Shown piece by piece: positions 19,117 through 26,872 of a stretch of DNA of 64,000 nucleotides (positions are counted from its first letter, which is position 1; each line of letters starts with the position of its first letter). Source of the DNA: Streptomyces sp. NBC_00708 (GTDB taxonomy: Bacteria > Actinomycetota > Actinomycetes > Streptomycetales > Streptomycetaceae). The translations under genes were made by a program, and so were the position numbers. The notes below the pieces were generated by a model. The model was not told where the DNA came from and ran no database searches. It saw only the letters and a list, made by a program, of their open reading frames with translations. The stretch covers positions 4,526,001 to 4,590,000 of the forward strand of contig CP108997.1 in NCBI GenBank assembly GCA_036226585.1. Direction: 5' to 3'.

Positions 19117-19145
19117 TTTCCACCCCCCGGTTCGGTCACTATAGA
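19117..19145 (+). promoter_or_regulatory. Candidate promoter of mca
   Basis: TATAGA at 19140-19145 resembles a vegetative -10 box, with TTTCCA 17 nt upstream as a weak -35. It lies 37 nt before the TTG 19182 start. The match at -35 is only partial. Confidence 0.35.
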
Positions 19146-19181
19146 AGTTGCACAATGCGACCAGTGACTGAGGATCGAGTC

Positions 19182-20063
19182 TTGACTGAGCAGCTTCGAC
19201 TGATGGCCGTACACGCTCACCCCGACGACGAGTCGAGCAAGGGCGCGGCCACCATGGCCAAGTATGTGTCCGAGGGGGTGGACGTGCTGGTCGTGACCTG
19301 CACAGGGGGCGAGCGCGGCTCCATCCTCAACCCGAAACTCCAGGGTGACGCGTACATCGAGGAGAACATCCACGAGGTGCGCCGGAAGGAGATGGACGAG
19401 GCCCGGGAGATCCTGGGCGTCAAGCAGGAGTGGCTCGGCTTCGTCGACTCCGGCCTGCCCGAGGGCGACCCGCTGCCGCCGCTGCCCGAGGGCTGCTTCG
19501 CGCTGGAGGACGAGACCGTCGCGGCGGGCCGCCTCGTCGCGAAGATCCGCGCGTTCCGGCCGCAGGTCATCACCACGTACGACGAGAACGGGGGCTACCC
19601 GCACCCCGACCACATCATGACCCACACCATCTCGATGATCGCCTTCGAGGGCGCGGCGGACACCGAGAAGTTCCCCGAGGCGGAGTTCGGCCCCGCCTGG
19701 GCGCCGCAGAAGCTCTACTACAACCAGGGCTTCAACCGGCCGCGCACCGTCGCCCTGCACGAGGCGCTGCTCGCCCGCGGCCTGGAGTCGCCGTACGGGG
19801 ACTGGCTGGAGCGCTGGAAGGAGTTCGAGCGCGCCGAGCGCACGCTGACCACGCATGTTCCGTGCGCGGACTTCTTCGAGATCCGCGACAAGGCGCTGAT
19901 CGCGCACGCCACGCAGATCGATCCGGACGGCGGCTGGTTCCGCGTCCCGATGGACATCCAGCGGGAGGTCTGGCCGACCGAGGAGTACGAGCTGGCGAAG
20001 TCTCTCGTCGAGACCTCCCTCCCCGAGAGCGACCTCTTCGCGGGCATCCGCGACAATGCCTGA
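19182..20063 (+). CDS. mca: Mycothiol S-conjugate amidase
   Basis: This 293-residue zinc amidase cleaves mycothiol S-conjugates to mercapturic acids for export and GlcN-Ins for recycling, i.e. actinomycete detoxification. The zinc site is AVHAHPDDESSKGAATMAKY (His, Asp, Asp near residues 10-14) plus GGYPHPDHIMTH, where the second His cluster lies. TCTGGERGSILNPKLQ and KQEWLGFVDSGLPEGDPLPP are characteristic of Mca rather than the shorter MshB deacetylase. The TTG start at 19182 was chosen for GAGG 9 nt upstream and expected length; in-frame GTG 19164 and ATG 19155 are alternatives. The small downstream gene overlaps its end by 8 nt. Confidence 0.93.
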   Translation: MTEQLRLMAVHAHPDDESSKGAATMAKYVSEGVDVLVVTCTGGERGSILNPKLQGDAYIEENIHEVRRKEMDEAREILGVKQEWLGFVDSGLPEGDPLPPLPEGCFALEDETVAAGRLVAKIRAFRPQVITTYDENGGYPHPDHIMTHTISMIAFEGAADTEKFPEAEFGPAWAPQKLYYNQGFNRPRTVALHEALLARGLESPYGDWLERWKEFERAERTLTTHVPCADFFEIRDKALIAHATQIDPDGGWFRVPMDIQREVWPTEEYELAKSLVETSLPESDLFAGIRDNA

Positions 20064-20310
20064 TATGTACGCGACTCAGGCACTGACGAACCTCGTCCCG
20101 CTCGCCGCCGAGGAACTCGACAAGAACAAGGTGACCCCCGGGGTCCTCGGCTTCATCGTCTTCGCGGCGCTCGCCGTGGGCGTGTGGGCGCTGATGAAGT
20201 CGATGAACCGGCACATGGGGCGGGTGAACTTCGAGGAGGCGCCGGCGGAGGGGCCGGCGGGGCCGGCGTCGGAGGAGCCGGCGGAACCGGTTTCCGCGAA
20301 GCGGAAGTAG
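20056..20310 (+). CDS. Small single-pass membrane protein downstream of mca
   Basis: An 84-residue protein whose start overlaps mca by 8 nt, so it is probably co-translated. It has a short N-terminal segment (LTNLVPLAAEELDKNKVTPG), one membrane helix (VLGFIVFAALAVGVWALMKS near 30-48), then a basic patch (MNRHMGRVNF) and an acidic, Pro/Glu/Ala-rich cytoplasmic tail ending KRK. I do not know its function. Its coupling to mca is seen directly; a role in conjugate export or quality control would be speculation. Confidence 0.8.
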   Translation: MPDMYATQALTNLVPLAAEELDKNKVTPGVLGFIVFAALAVGVWALMKSMNRHMGRVNFEEAPAEGPAGPASEEPAEPVSAKRK

Positions 20311-20313
20311 TAC

Positions 20314-20341
20314 GGCGGGGCGCGCTTGGCTGCGCCCCGCC
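20314..20341. terminator. Hairpin after the mca operon
   Basis: GGCGGGGCGC (20314-20323) and GCGCCCCGCC (20332-20341) form a 10-bp GC stem with an 8-nt loop directly after the stop at 20310. Confidence 0.65.
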
Positions 20342-20350
20342 TGCCGTGTC

Positions 20351-20400
20351 CTCAAGCGCCGGACGGGCTGAAAGGATGCCCTCAAGCGCCGGGCGGGCTG
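20351..20400. repeat. Two copies of a 20-nt CTCAAgCGCCGG.cGGGCTG repeat
   Basis: CTCAAGCGCCGGACGGGCTG at 20351-20370 and CTCAAGCGCCGGGCGGGCTG at 20381-20400 differ by one base and are 10 nt apart. This is the dispersed Streptomyces intergenic repeat recognisable by CTCAA(A/G)CGCCGG(C/A)(G)GGGCTG. A third copy (CTCAAACGCCGGCGGGGCTG) lies inside a coding region at 51626-51645. Confidence 0.8.
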
Positions 20401-20434
20401 GATTGTGGCCGGTCCGGCGTTGATGGTGCGGAGA

Positions 20435-23400
20435 TCAGACCCTTACGCCCATGATCTCCCGGGTCCGGCGGGACGGGATCAGGCCCAGGGTCCAGGCCTG
20501 CCAGCCCGTTTCCAGGTCCGTCCCCCGGTCCAGGATCACGCGGTACGTGTCCGCGCACTCGTTCACCTTGGGGTCCCGGGACGGGTGGGCGGCGGCGCGG
20601 AGGTCGGCCAGTTCCTGCTGGGCGACCACCGTGCCCACCTCGATCCCGCCGGGCGAGGCGTACGGCAGCAGCGTGCAGCGCAGGAAGCGCGCCCAGTCCG
20701 CGCCGCGCGCGTCGCCGTACGACTCGAACAGCCCGGCCGCCTCGCCGCACAGCTCCAGGGCCTGGGGCGCCCGCTGGTTGCCCGCGTCGATCAGCGCGAG
20801 GTCCAGGCAGGTCCACGCCTCGCCGTGGGCCACCCCGATGCGCCGGAAGTCCGCCCGCGCGTCGACGAGCAGCTGGCGGGCGAACCCCGAATTGCGCAGG
20901 TTGCCCGTCTGCGCGGCGCGCTGGTCGCGGGTGACGCGCCCCGAGTGGTGCCGGGCGCACGCGAGGCCGTAGACGTCGCGCATCCGCGAGAACATCGTGC
21001 GGGCCCGCTCCAGCTGCCGTACGGCCTCGACGGTGTCGCCGGACTCCTCCAGTGCCTGGCCCAGGTAGTACCGGGTCCAGGCCTCGCCGCGCGCGTCCTC
21101 GTTGTCGCGGTGGCGGTCCAGGGCGGCGGTCAGCTGCTCGACGGCCGCGCCCGGTTCGCCGTCCAGCAGCCGGGCGCGCGCCAGCTGGGTCGTCGCCCAC
21201 GCCACGCCCCGCTCGTCCCGGGTCCGCCCGTACAGATCGAGGGCGGCGCGCAGGGCGGTGTCGGCCTGCTCCACCTCACCCAGGCGCAGCCGGACCTGGC
21301 CCAGCTGGAACCGCGTCCACGCCTCGCCGTGCAGCGACTCGCCCTCGCGGTGCAGGGTGAGCGCGGTGTCCAGCAGGGCCACCGCCTCGGCCGGGTTGCC
21401 CCGGTCGCGCTCGACGGCGGCCAGCGCGTGCATCGACCAGGCCCGGTCCTCGTCCTGCCCGGCGGCGGACTGGAGCTCCATCGCCTCGCGCAGCCGGGCC
21501 GAGGCCTCGGTGAGGTTGCCCTGGTGGTGCAGGGTGATTCCGAGCGAGCACAGCGCCAGCGCCGTACCGGCGTCGTTCTGCGCCTCGCGGTAGAGCCCCA
21601 CGACGGAGGACAGCGTCGTCCGCGCCTTGTCCAGCTCACCGAGCTGACGGGCCGCGATCCCCGTACGCCACCGCACCGAGCGCTCCAGCAGCCCCTGGTC
21701 GACCGCCTGGGTCAGCTCGCTTATCTCGCCCAGCCGGTAGAGGTCGCCGCGCAGCAGGCAGTAGTCGCACAGCGCGCCGAGCAGGGCGAGCACCGCGGCC
21801 TGGTCGACGCCCTCGGCGTGCCGCAGCGCGGAGGTGATGAAGCTCGACTCGTCGTCCAGCCAGCGCAGGGCCGCGTCCAGCGAGCTGAAGCCGTGCGAGC
21901 CGAACTGTCCGGCCCGGGTGGACATCTTGCCGTCGACCATCCGGATCACCGCGCCGGCCAGCTCCGCGTAGTTCGCGATGAGCCGTTCCTGCGCCGCCGC
22001 GCGCTCGGCGGGCTCCTCCTCGTCGAGCAGCCGGGCCAGGGCGAAGCCGCGTACGAGGTCGTGCAGCCGGTAGCGGGAGCCGCGTACGTGGTCGATCAGC
22101 CCGGCCCCGGACAGGGCCGTCAGCAGCCGGCCGGCCTCCTGCTCGTCGGCGGAGAGCAGGGCCGCGGCGGCTGCCGCGCCCAGGCTCGCCCGGCCGGCCA
22201 GCGCGAGGCGCCGCAGCAGCCGCCTGGCCTGCTCGGACTGATCGGTGTAGCGCAGCCACAGGGCGCGTTCGACGGGCGGCACCGGACCGTACGCGGCGAG
22301 ATCGGCGGCCAGCACGTCCGCCGTACGCGCCCCGAGCGAGGAGCCGGCGATCCGCAGCGCCAGCGGCAGCCCGCCGCACAGCTCGGTGATCGCCTCGCTC
22401 GACGGATAGTCGTACGGGCCGGGCTCGGCCTCCTGCGACACCGCGCGCAGCAGCTCCTCCGCGCCGCCCGGTTCGAGCGCCCCGACCTCCAGCCGGTGCA
22501 CCCAGGCGGGCAGCGACGCGGGGAGGTCGAGGGGTTCGCGGGCGGTGACCAGGACCAGGCTGTCGGAGCGCTCAGGGATCAGCGTGGCGACCTGCTCCGC
22601 GTCGCGGGCGTCGTCGAGGACGATGGTCACGGCGGTGCCGGTCAGATGCTGGTGGTACAGCTCGCTGAGCCGGCGCACCTGCTGCTCGGCGGACGCGCTG
22701 TCCCGGAACAGCAGCTGCTCGCGGGGCGCGCCGAGACGGTTCAGCAGATGCAGGAGCGCGTCCCGGGTCGGCAGCGGGGCCTCGCCCTCCGCCCCTCCCC
22801 GCAGGTCCACCACGCAGGCGCCCTTGAACTGGTCCTTCAGCTCGTGCGCCGCCCGCACCGCGAGGGTGGTGCGCCCGGCGCCCGGGGGCCCGTGCAGCAC
22901 GACGACGGTCGGCTTCGTCTCCGTCGAGGCACGGGCCGCGTGCACCCACTGGCCGATGCGCGCGAGTTCGCCCCGCCGCCCCGCGAACAGCCCGTCGGCC
23001 GCCGGGAGATGCCCGAACGACTGCTCCAGGAGCGAGCGCATCCGGGCGGCTGCGCTGCGGTCCCCGCCGCGCAGCGGGGTGCGCGCCTTGGCGGCGGCCT
23101 TCTTCGCCGGGGCGCGTGTGGTGGCGGCGAGCATCCGCTGCTGGTCGAGGAACGGCCGTATGCCCCGCACATCGAGGGCCGCGAGCCACTGGAGCCGCAG
23201 CTGCTCCGGCCCACCGGGCGCGTCCGGCGCGGCCGGCCGCCGCGACGCGGTCGCCCGCGCCACGGTGGCGGTGGCCCCCGCGACGGCCACGACGGCCCCC
23301 GCCCCGAGCGCGAGCCCGGACGCCGTACCGAACGCCACATCGGCGCCGAAGGCCGCGGCGGCGGCGACCCCGGTCACCAGCAACGGCGTCGACAGACTCT

Positions 23401-23617
23401 CCCGCCCGAACCGCTGCCCGGCCGCCGAGGCGTCGAGCGCCCGGACGTACGCCGCGTACTCCTCGGCCGCCCCGTCCGCGATGCTGTCGAGCGAGGCCCG
23501 CGCCCGGGGCAGCAGGACGGCCGCATCCGTCCGTCCCCCGGTGCGCCGCGCCTCTTCCTCCACGGCCCGTACCAACAGCCGTTCCGCATCCGCCCGGTGG
23601 CTGTCCCGCATCCGCAT
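20435..23617 (-). CDS. STAND (NB-ARC-like) ATPase with TPR repeats
   Basis: A 1060-residue signalling ATPase. Residues 1-75 are a soluble helical domain; two hydrophobic Ala/Gly-rich segments follow (STPLLVTGVAAAAAFGADVA and LALGAGAVVAVAGATATVA), which may anchor it in the membrane. The NTPase begins near 220: Walker A is VVLHGPPGAGRTTLAVRAAH, Walker B is VTIVLDDARDAEQVATLIP, the sensor is LVLVTAREPLDLP, and GGLPLALRIAGSSL is the NB-ARC 'GLPL' motif. From about 600 to 1000 it consists of TPR units (for example ARTTLSSVVGLYREAQNDAG). It lacks the SARP DNA-binding domain of AfsR. Such proteins act as ligand-gated switches; the output partner is unknown. Confidence 0.88.
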   Translation of the reverse strand: MRMRDSHRADAERLLVRAVEEEARRTGGRTDAAVLLPRARASLDSIADGAAEEYAAYVRALDASAAGQRFGRESLSTPLLVTGVAAAAAFGADVAFGTASGLALGAGAVVAVAGATATVARATASRRPAAPDAPGGPEQLRLQWLAALDVRGIRPFLDQQRMLAATTRAPAKKAAAKARTPLRGGDRSAAARMRSLLEQSFGHLPAADGLFAGRRGELARIGQWVHAARASTETKPTVVVLHGPPGAGRTTLAVRAAHELKDQFKGACVVDLRGGAEGEAPLPTRDALLHLLNRLGAPREQLLFRDSASAEQQVRRLSELYHQHLTGTAVTIVLDDARDAEQVATLIPERSDSLVLVTAREPLDLPASLPAWVHRLEVGALEPGGAEELLRAVSQEAEPGPYDYPSSEAITELCGGLPLALRIAGSSLGARTADVLAADLAAYGPVPPVERALWLRYTDQSEQARRLLRRLALAGRASLGAAAAAALLSADEQEAGRLLTALSGAGLIDHVRGSRYRLHDLVRGFALARLLDEEEPAERAAAQERLIANYAELAGAVIRMVDGKMSTRAGQFGSHGFSSLDAALRWLDDESSFITSALRHAEGVDQAAVLALLGALCDYCLLRGDLYRLGEISELTQAVDQGLLERSVRWRTGIAARQLGELDKARTTLSSVVGLYREAQNDAGTALALCSLGITLHHQGNLTEASARLREAMELQSAAGQDEDRAWSMHALAAVERDRGNPAEAVALLDTALTLHREGESLHGEAWTRFQLGQVRLRLGEVEQADTALRAALDLYGRTRDERGVAWATTQLARARLLDGEPGAAVEQLTAALDRHRDNEDARGEAWTRYYLGQALEESGDTVEAVRQLERARTMFSRMRDVYGLACARHHSGRVTRDQRAAQTGNLRNSGFARQLLVDARADFRRIGVAHGEAWTCLDLALIDAGNQRAPQALELCGEAAGLFESYGDARGADWARFLRCTLLPYASPGGIEVGTVVAQQELADLRAAAHPSRDPKVNECADTYRVILDRGTDLETGWQAWTLGLIPSRRTREIMGVRV

Positions 23618-23783
23618 CAGTCGTCCCCCTCAGGCACCGGCCGGTCCACGACGCCGGCCCCCGTGCCATGGACCGCCGCGAGGACCAGTGTCCTAGGTAC
23701 GGCGCGACGGCGCGAGGGAATGCGGGCGGCGGGAGCGGGTACCCGGGGGAGTGTCACCGACAGCGGATGCCAGGATGGCCGGT

Positions 23784-23918
23784 CATGAGTGGGACTTCGG
23801 TGACGGCGACCTGGGCGTCGTGAAGACGTACATCTCCTACCTGCGCCGGAAGCTGGACGCGCTCGGCCCGTCCCTGATCGAGACCCGGCGCGGCATCGGC
23901 TACATCCTGCGCCCCCCC
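23784..23918 (+). pseudogene. Fragment of an OmpR-type response regulator (winged helix only)
   Basis: The reading DGDLGVVKTYISYLRRKLDA, then LGPSLIETRRGIGYILRPPG, is the last 40 residues of an OmpR/PhoB effector domain (recognition helix plus C-terminal hairpin with the G-x-G-Y). No receiver domain, start or N-terminal half is present upstream, where the STAND gene begins on the other strand. No histidine kinase follows. This is clearly a broken remnant. Confidence 0.8.
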
Positions 23919-23982
23919 GGAAGCGTCGTGAACAGGGGCGGGCCGCACCGCCGCGCACGCCGACCGCGCCCGGGGCGTTGGC

Positions 23983-24099
23983 CTGGATGCGCCAAGCGTT
24001 TGTGCCGCTTGGAGACGCTCGGGCTCTCGACGACCGTCTCGTCGACGATCTCGATGCCGGCGCACTGTTCCTCGGACCAGGAGTCGTCTGGCCGGGGCG
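23983..24099 (-). pseudogene. N-terminal fragment of a Uma2-family protein
   Basis: Read on the minus strand, the segment gives DDSWSEEQCAGIEIVDETVV then ESPSVSKRHKRLAH, matching the start of Uma2 (DUF820, PD-(D/E)XK-fold) proteins common in Streptomyces, in which E-I-V-x-x-x-V-V-x-S-P-S-x-x-K-R-H is diagnostic. No nuclease core follows; the frame runs into unrelated Arg-rich sequence next to the response-regulator fragment. A truncated relic. Confidence 0.6.
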
Positions 24100-24119
24100 G
24101 TTAGGCCGTTTCTTCTGGA

Positions 24120-24345
24120 TCACCTTGCGGACCGGATGAAGATGCCCGCGATGTGCAGGGCGGTGAGGCAGGTGGTGGCCTCGTCGCTGGCGGTAGGCGT
24201 CGCGGTCGAAGGCCGGCGGCCTGCCGCCGAACCGGCCACGCTTGGCGATCTGGTCGACGGGCCGCGGAATCGCCGCCGGGATCCCACGACGACGCGGGTG
24301 GGACTCGATCCGAGTCCACCGGGCATCAGCCAACGACGTAACCAA
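24120..24345 (-). mobile_element. IS5-family transposase remnant (C-terminal part, internally deleted)
   Basis: On the minus strand the sequence reads HPRRRGIPAAIPRPVDQIAK, then RGRFGGRPPAFDRDAYRQR, and in a shifted frame ALHIAGIFIRSAR to a stop at 24120. These are the conserved late segments of IS5/IS1647-like transposases (R-R-G-I-x-A-x-I-P ... GGRPPAFD ... Y ... LHIAGIF-x-x-SAR). The stretch between, which should carry the catalytic Glu (NTVERCxNRLK), is missing, and the frame changes, so the element is dead. It marks the left edge of the low-GC island. Confidence 0.75.
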
Positions 24346-24385
24346 ACCAACGATCAGATGATCCGGAAGAACGGCGTGGCACTGC

Positions 24386-24424
24386 CCGTTCCCTCCGTCC
24401 CAGGGTCCGGGACGGAGGGAACGG
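24386..24424. terminator. Terminator of the 13-gene island operon
   Basis: A perfect 16-bp stem: CCGTTCCCTCCGTCCC (24386-24401) with GGGACGGAGGGAACGG (24409-24424), loop of 7 nt. In the minus-strand sense it follows the TAG of the last gene (24433) by 8 nt. It is the strongest hairpin seen in the island. Confidence 0.8.
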
Positions 24425-24432
24425 AAAATGGG

Positions 24433-25065
24433 CTAGCTCACTGTGACCGCGATACCGAGCCGGTTGAGCGATGCCGCGAAGTCGGCCGCACCCGTGAACA
24501 GGTCCGCCTCCAGGCCGGCATGGCGCGCGCCCGCGACGAAGGTGGGTTCGTCGTCGGAGTAGTAGAGGTGCTGCGGTGCAATGCCCATTCGCTCTGCCGC
24601 GGCACGGTAGGCGAGGGGCGAAGGCTTGTCCACACCGAGGTCGGCCGATGGCAGGACGAAGTCGAACAATCCGGCGATCCCATGGTGCTCGAGATCGGTG
24701 CGGAAGGCATCGGTGGTGTTGGAAAGCACGCCGACGGGAACCTGCCGCTGTGCCTGTTCGAGGAGGTCGATCATGACTGCATCGGTCTCACCGCGGTCGA
24801 GTCGCCATGGCGGTATGGCCTTCTGAGCGTCGGGACCGAAGTCCCCGACGAGCCGTCGCTCCACGTCGTCCGCCCACTCCTGATCACTGATGACACCGAC
24901 TTTGGCCAGCCGGTACATCGGATGCTGGTAGGCATAGACGTCGAACGTCCCTGCCGGCAGGCCCGCCAACTCCTCGCCCTCTCGTGCTCCGGCGTTGCGC
25001 CAGTGCCTGAAGAGGCCGTTCATGTCGAACAGCAGGCCGCGTATGTCAGTTCGCATAGTCACCAT
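24433..25065 (-). CDS. HAD-superfamily protein with a DxN motif I
   Basis: The last gene of the island operon encodes 210 residues of HAD-IA type. Motif I is LLFDMNGLF: the nucleophile Asp14 is present, but the second Asp (the general acid/base of phosphatases) is Asn16. Motif II is VGVLSNTTDAF, the motif III Lys lies in LGVDKPSPLAYRAAAE, and motif IV in YYSDDEPTFVAGARHAGL. The cap is an alpha-helical C1 insert (residues 20-90). It starts 72 nt after the methyltransferase; ATG 25056 is an alternative. A phosphatase for a sugar or nucleotide phosphate is the default guess, but the Asn raises doubt about that chemistry. Confidence 0.85.
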   Translation of the reverse strand: MVTMRTDIRGLLFDMNGLFRHWRNAGAREGEELAGLPAGTFDVYAYQHPMYRLAKVGVISDQEWADDVERRLVGDFGPDAQKAIPPWRLDRGETDAVMIDLLEQAQRQVPVGVLSNTTDAFRTDLEHHGIAGLFDFVLPSADLGVDKPSPLAYRAAAERMGIAPQHLYYSDDEPTFVAGARHAGLEADLFTGAADFAASLNRLGIAVTVS

Positions 25066-25137
25066 TCACGAAAAACCTGGCGTTGAGGTGTGCGCCGCGG
25101 TGAAACGGCGCACACCTCACGGACGGCTGTGAAGAAC

Positions 25138-26007
25138 TCAGGCAGCCCGCCCGAACATCTCGAACGTCGGCCAGCCGATCGGGTCGTAGAGGTAGGGCTG
25201 GACGGTGAGGGTGAACGGCCGCTGGACGTACTCGGCGAACCCACCCGCGTCCTCGCCCTTGAAGGTGCGCTGACCGACAACGTAGAAGGCGCCGGCCTTG
25301 CTCAATACGAAAGCCGCGTACCACCTGCGCATGGCGGCGGGCATCTCGGTCAACGCGAACGTCGACACGACGATGTCCGCCTCGGTGCCCGCGAAGGCGG
25401 TCAGCGCATCGGTGTCCATGGCGTCGATGAACTCGACCTTGGCGAGCTGCTCCGGGCTCAGATGAGCCGAGAGGTAGGACCTGCTTATCGGGAGGACATC
25501 GGGCAGGTCGATGATGGTGTAGCGGCTGCATCCGCCGAGGGCGAGCGTGAGCAGGGCCAGATTGCCGAACCCCGCGCCGATCTCGACGACGTGACCGAGC
25601 TGCTGGCCTGAGCTCAGCTGCTCGAGACGGGCGAGGTAGTAGAGCTGGCTCGCCGTCTTCTCCGAAATAGCCTCCGTAGGCTCAGCGACCGGATCCACGT
25701 AACCATCCAGCTTGTCCTGAACCCACTTCTGTCCCATCAGGTTTCCGCACTCACGCAGGAAGTCCGGAGGCAGCCGGTCACCGCGCTCGGCCTTCTTGGG
25801 GAAGACCTCAAGCATTTCCTCCTTGACGACGTAGTTGTCGAAGACCTCCCCCTCAAGGGCCTTTCGCGCCAACCGCTGGCGATGCTCGGTCCACCAACTG
25901 TGGACGCGGTCGTCCGGTGCGGGCAGGGGGATCAGTTCCTCGGCGGACATGATCGGTGCCAGCGTGTCGATGGGCGGACCTTCGAGGGCCTGAACCGGTG
26001 TGTCCAC
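25138..26007 (-). CDS. Putative sugar O-methyltransferase (class I SAM)
   Basis: This 289-residue protein has a helical N-terminal third (HSWWTEHRQRLARKALEGEV; GNLMGQKWVQDKLDGYVDP) followed by a Rossmann SAM domain: motif I is HVVEIGAGFGNLALLTLALG (140-159), the acidic post-I strand is YTIIDLPDVLPIS, and VVSTFALTEMPAAMRRWYAAF corresponds to motif IV. The SEKTASQLYYLARLEQL block and IDLPDVLPISRSYLS resemble proteins annotated as putative sugar O-methyltransferases in glycan and natural-product loci. It is 40 nt from the nucleotidyltransferase gene and near the GT4 gene, fitting methylation of the sugar that they would add. Confidence 0.8.
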   Translation of the reverse strand: MDTPVQALEGPPIDTLAPIMSAEELIPLPAPDDRVHSWWTEHRQRLARKALEGEVFDNYVVKEEMLEVFPKKAERGDRLPPDFLRECGNLMGQKWVQDKLDGYVDPVAEPTEAISEKTASQLYYLARLEQLSSGQQLGHVVEIGAGFGNLALLTLALGGCSRYTIIDLPDVLPISRSYLSAHLSPEQLAKVEFIDAMDTDALTAFAGTEADIVVSTFALTEMPAAMRRWYAAFVLSKAGAFYVVGQRTFKGEDAGGFAEYVQRPFTLTVQPYLYDPIGWPTFEMFGRAA

Positions 26008-26047
26008 AGTTTCTCCTTGAATGGTGACGTGCCGTCGGTCGAAGTAG

Positions 26048-26872
26048 CTAGTCGCCGACGACGTGCTGGGTGGCTTCGGCGAGCCCCTGCTCGCTGCCGA
26101 GGTCGTAGTAGCTGCCGCGGCTGAGCGTCACGGCGACCGACTGGGAATGGACGACATCCAGGAGCCCATCGGTGAGTCGGTACTCCCCTGACTCCTCGTG
26201 CTCGGCCACCTTGGCGAGAACGGAGAGGAACTCCGCAGGGAAGGCGTACCTGCTGATGTTGATGAGAGCCTGGTCGCCGTCGGCCAGGCTGCTGTCCTTC
26301 TCGATGAGGTCCGTCAGCACCAGCCGTCCGTCGGTCTCCGCCGTACGGAGGCGGCCGTAGCGCTCCAGGGCGGCGTTGGGCACCGGCTGGCCCACGAGCG
26401 CGTAGCCACCGGCGGCTTCGCGCCCAAGCTCCGCCAGGGTGGACTTCCCGGACTCGTCCAGGAGCAGGTCGTCGCTGGAGAGGAAGAAGAAACTGTCATC
26501 GGCGACGAAGTCCTTCGCGAGCATCACAGGCAGCGCGGTGCCGTAGCTGTCCTCCAGGGACTGCTCGATGAAGGTGATCGACCGGACGGAGCTGATCTCG
26601 TCGAGGGCGCGCGCCTTCTCCGCCCAACCTCGACGGCTCAGCAGGGCCCGAAGTTCGCTGTCATCTCCGTAGTACCGCTGAATCTGCGTGCTGCCCTTGC
26701 GCACCACAATCGCGATCTCTTCGACTCCGGCGGCGGCGCACTCACGGACGATGTAGTCGATCGTGGGTCGGCGGCCGATGGGAAGCATCGCCTTTTCGAC
26801 CACCTTCGTGATCGGGAACATGCGCGTGCCCAGCCCGGCGGCGGCGATGACAGCCTTACGGACAGTGGTCAC
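26048..26872 (-). CDS. GalU-like sugar-1-phosphate nucleotidyltransferase
   Basis: A 274-residue enzyme of the UTP-glucose-1-phosphate uridylyltransferase type. The N-terminal KAVIAAAGLGTRMFPITKVV, EKAMLPIGRRPTIDY has the G-x-G-T-R-x-x-P-x-T/K pyrophosphorylase loop; EQSLEDSYGTALPVMLAKDF and FFFLSSDDLLLDE (metal-binding Asp) follow, then ALERYGRLRTAE and LTDLIEKD. This is a shorter, GalU-like frame rather than RmlA. It would supply UDP- (or other NDP-) hexose for the adjacent glycosyltransferase, whose stop overlaps its start by 4 nt (ATGA). Because a chromosomal galU is expected elsewhere, this is a dedicated copy, supporting a specialised pathway. Confidence 0.88.
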   Translation of the reverse strand: MTTVRKAVIAAAGLGTRMFPITKVVEKAMLPIGRRPTIDYIVRECAAAGVEEIAIVVRKGSTQIQRYYGDDSELRALLSRRGWAEKARALDEISSVRSITFIEQSLEDSYGTALPVMLAKDFVADDSFFFLSSDDLLLDESGKSTLAELGREAAGGYALVGQPVPNAALERYGRLRTAETDGRLVLTDLIEKDSSLADGDQALINISRYAFPAEFLSVLAKVAEHEESGEYRLTDGLLDVVHSQSVAVTLSRGSYYDLGSEQGLAEATQHVVGD

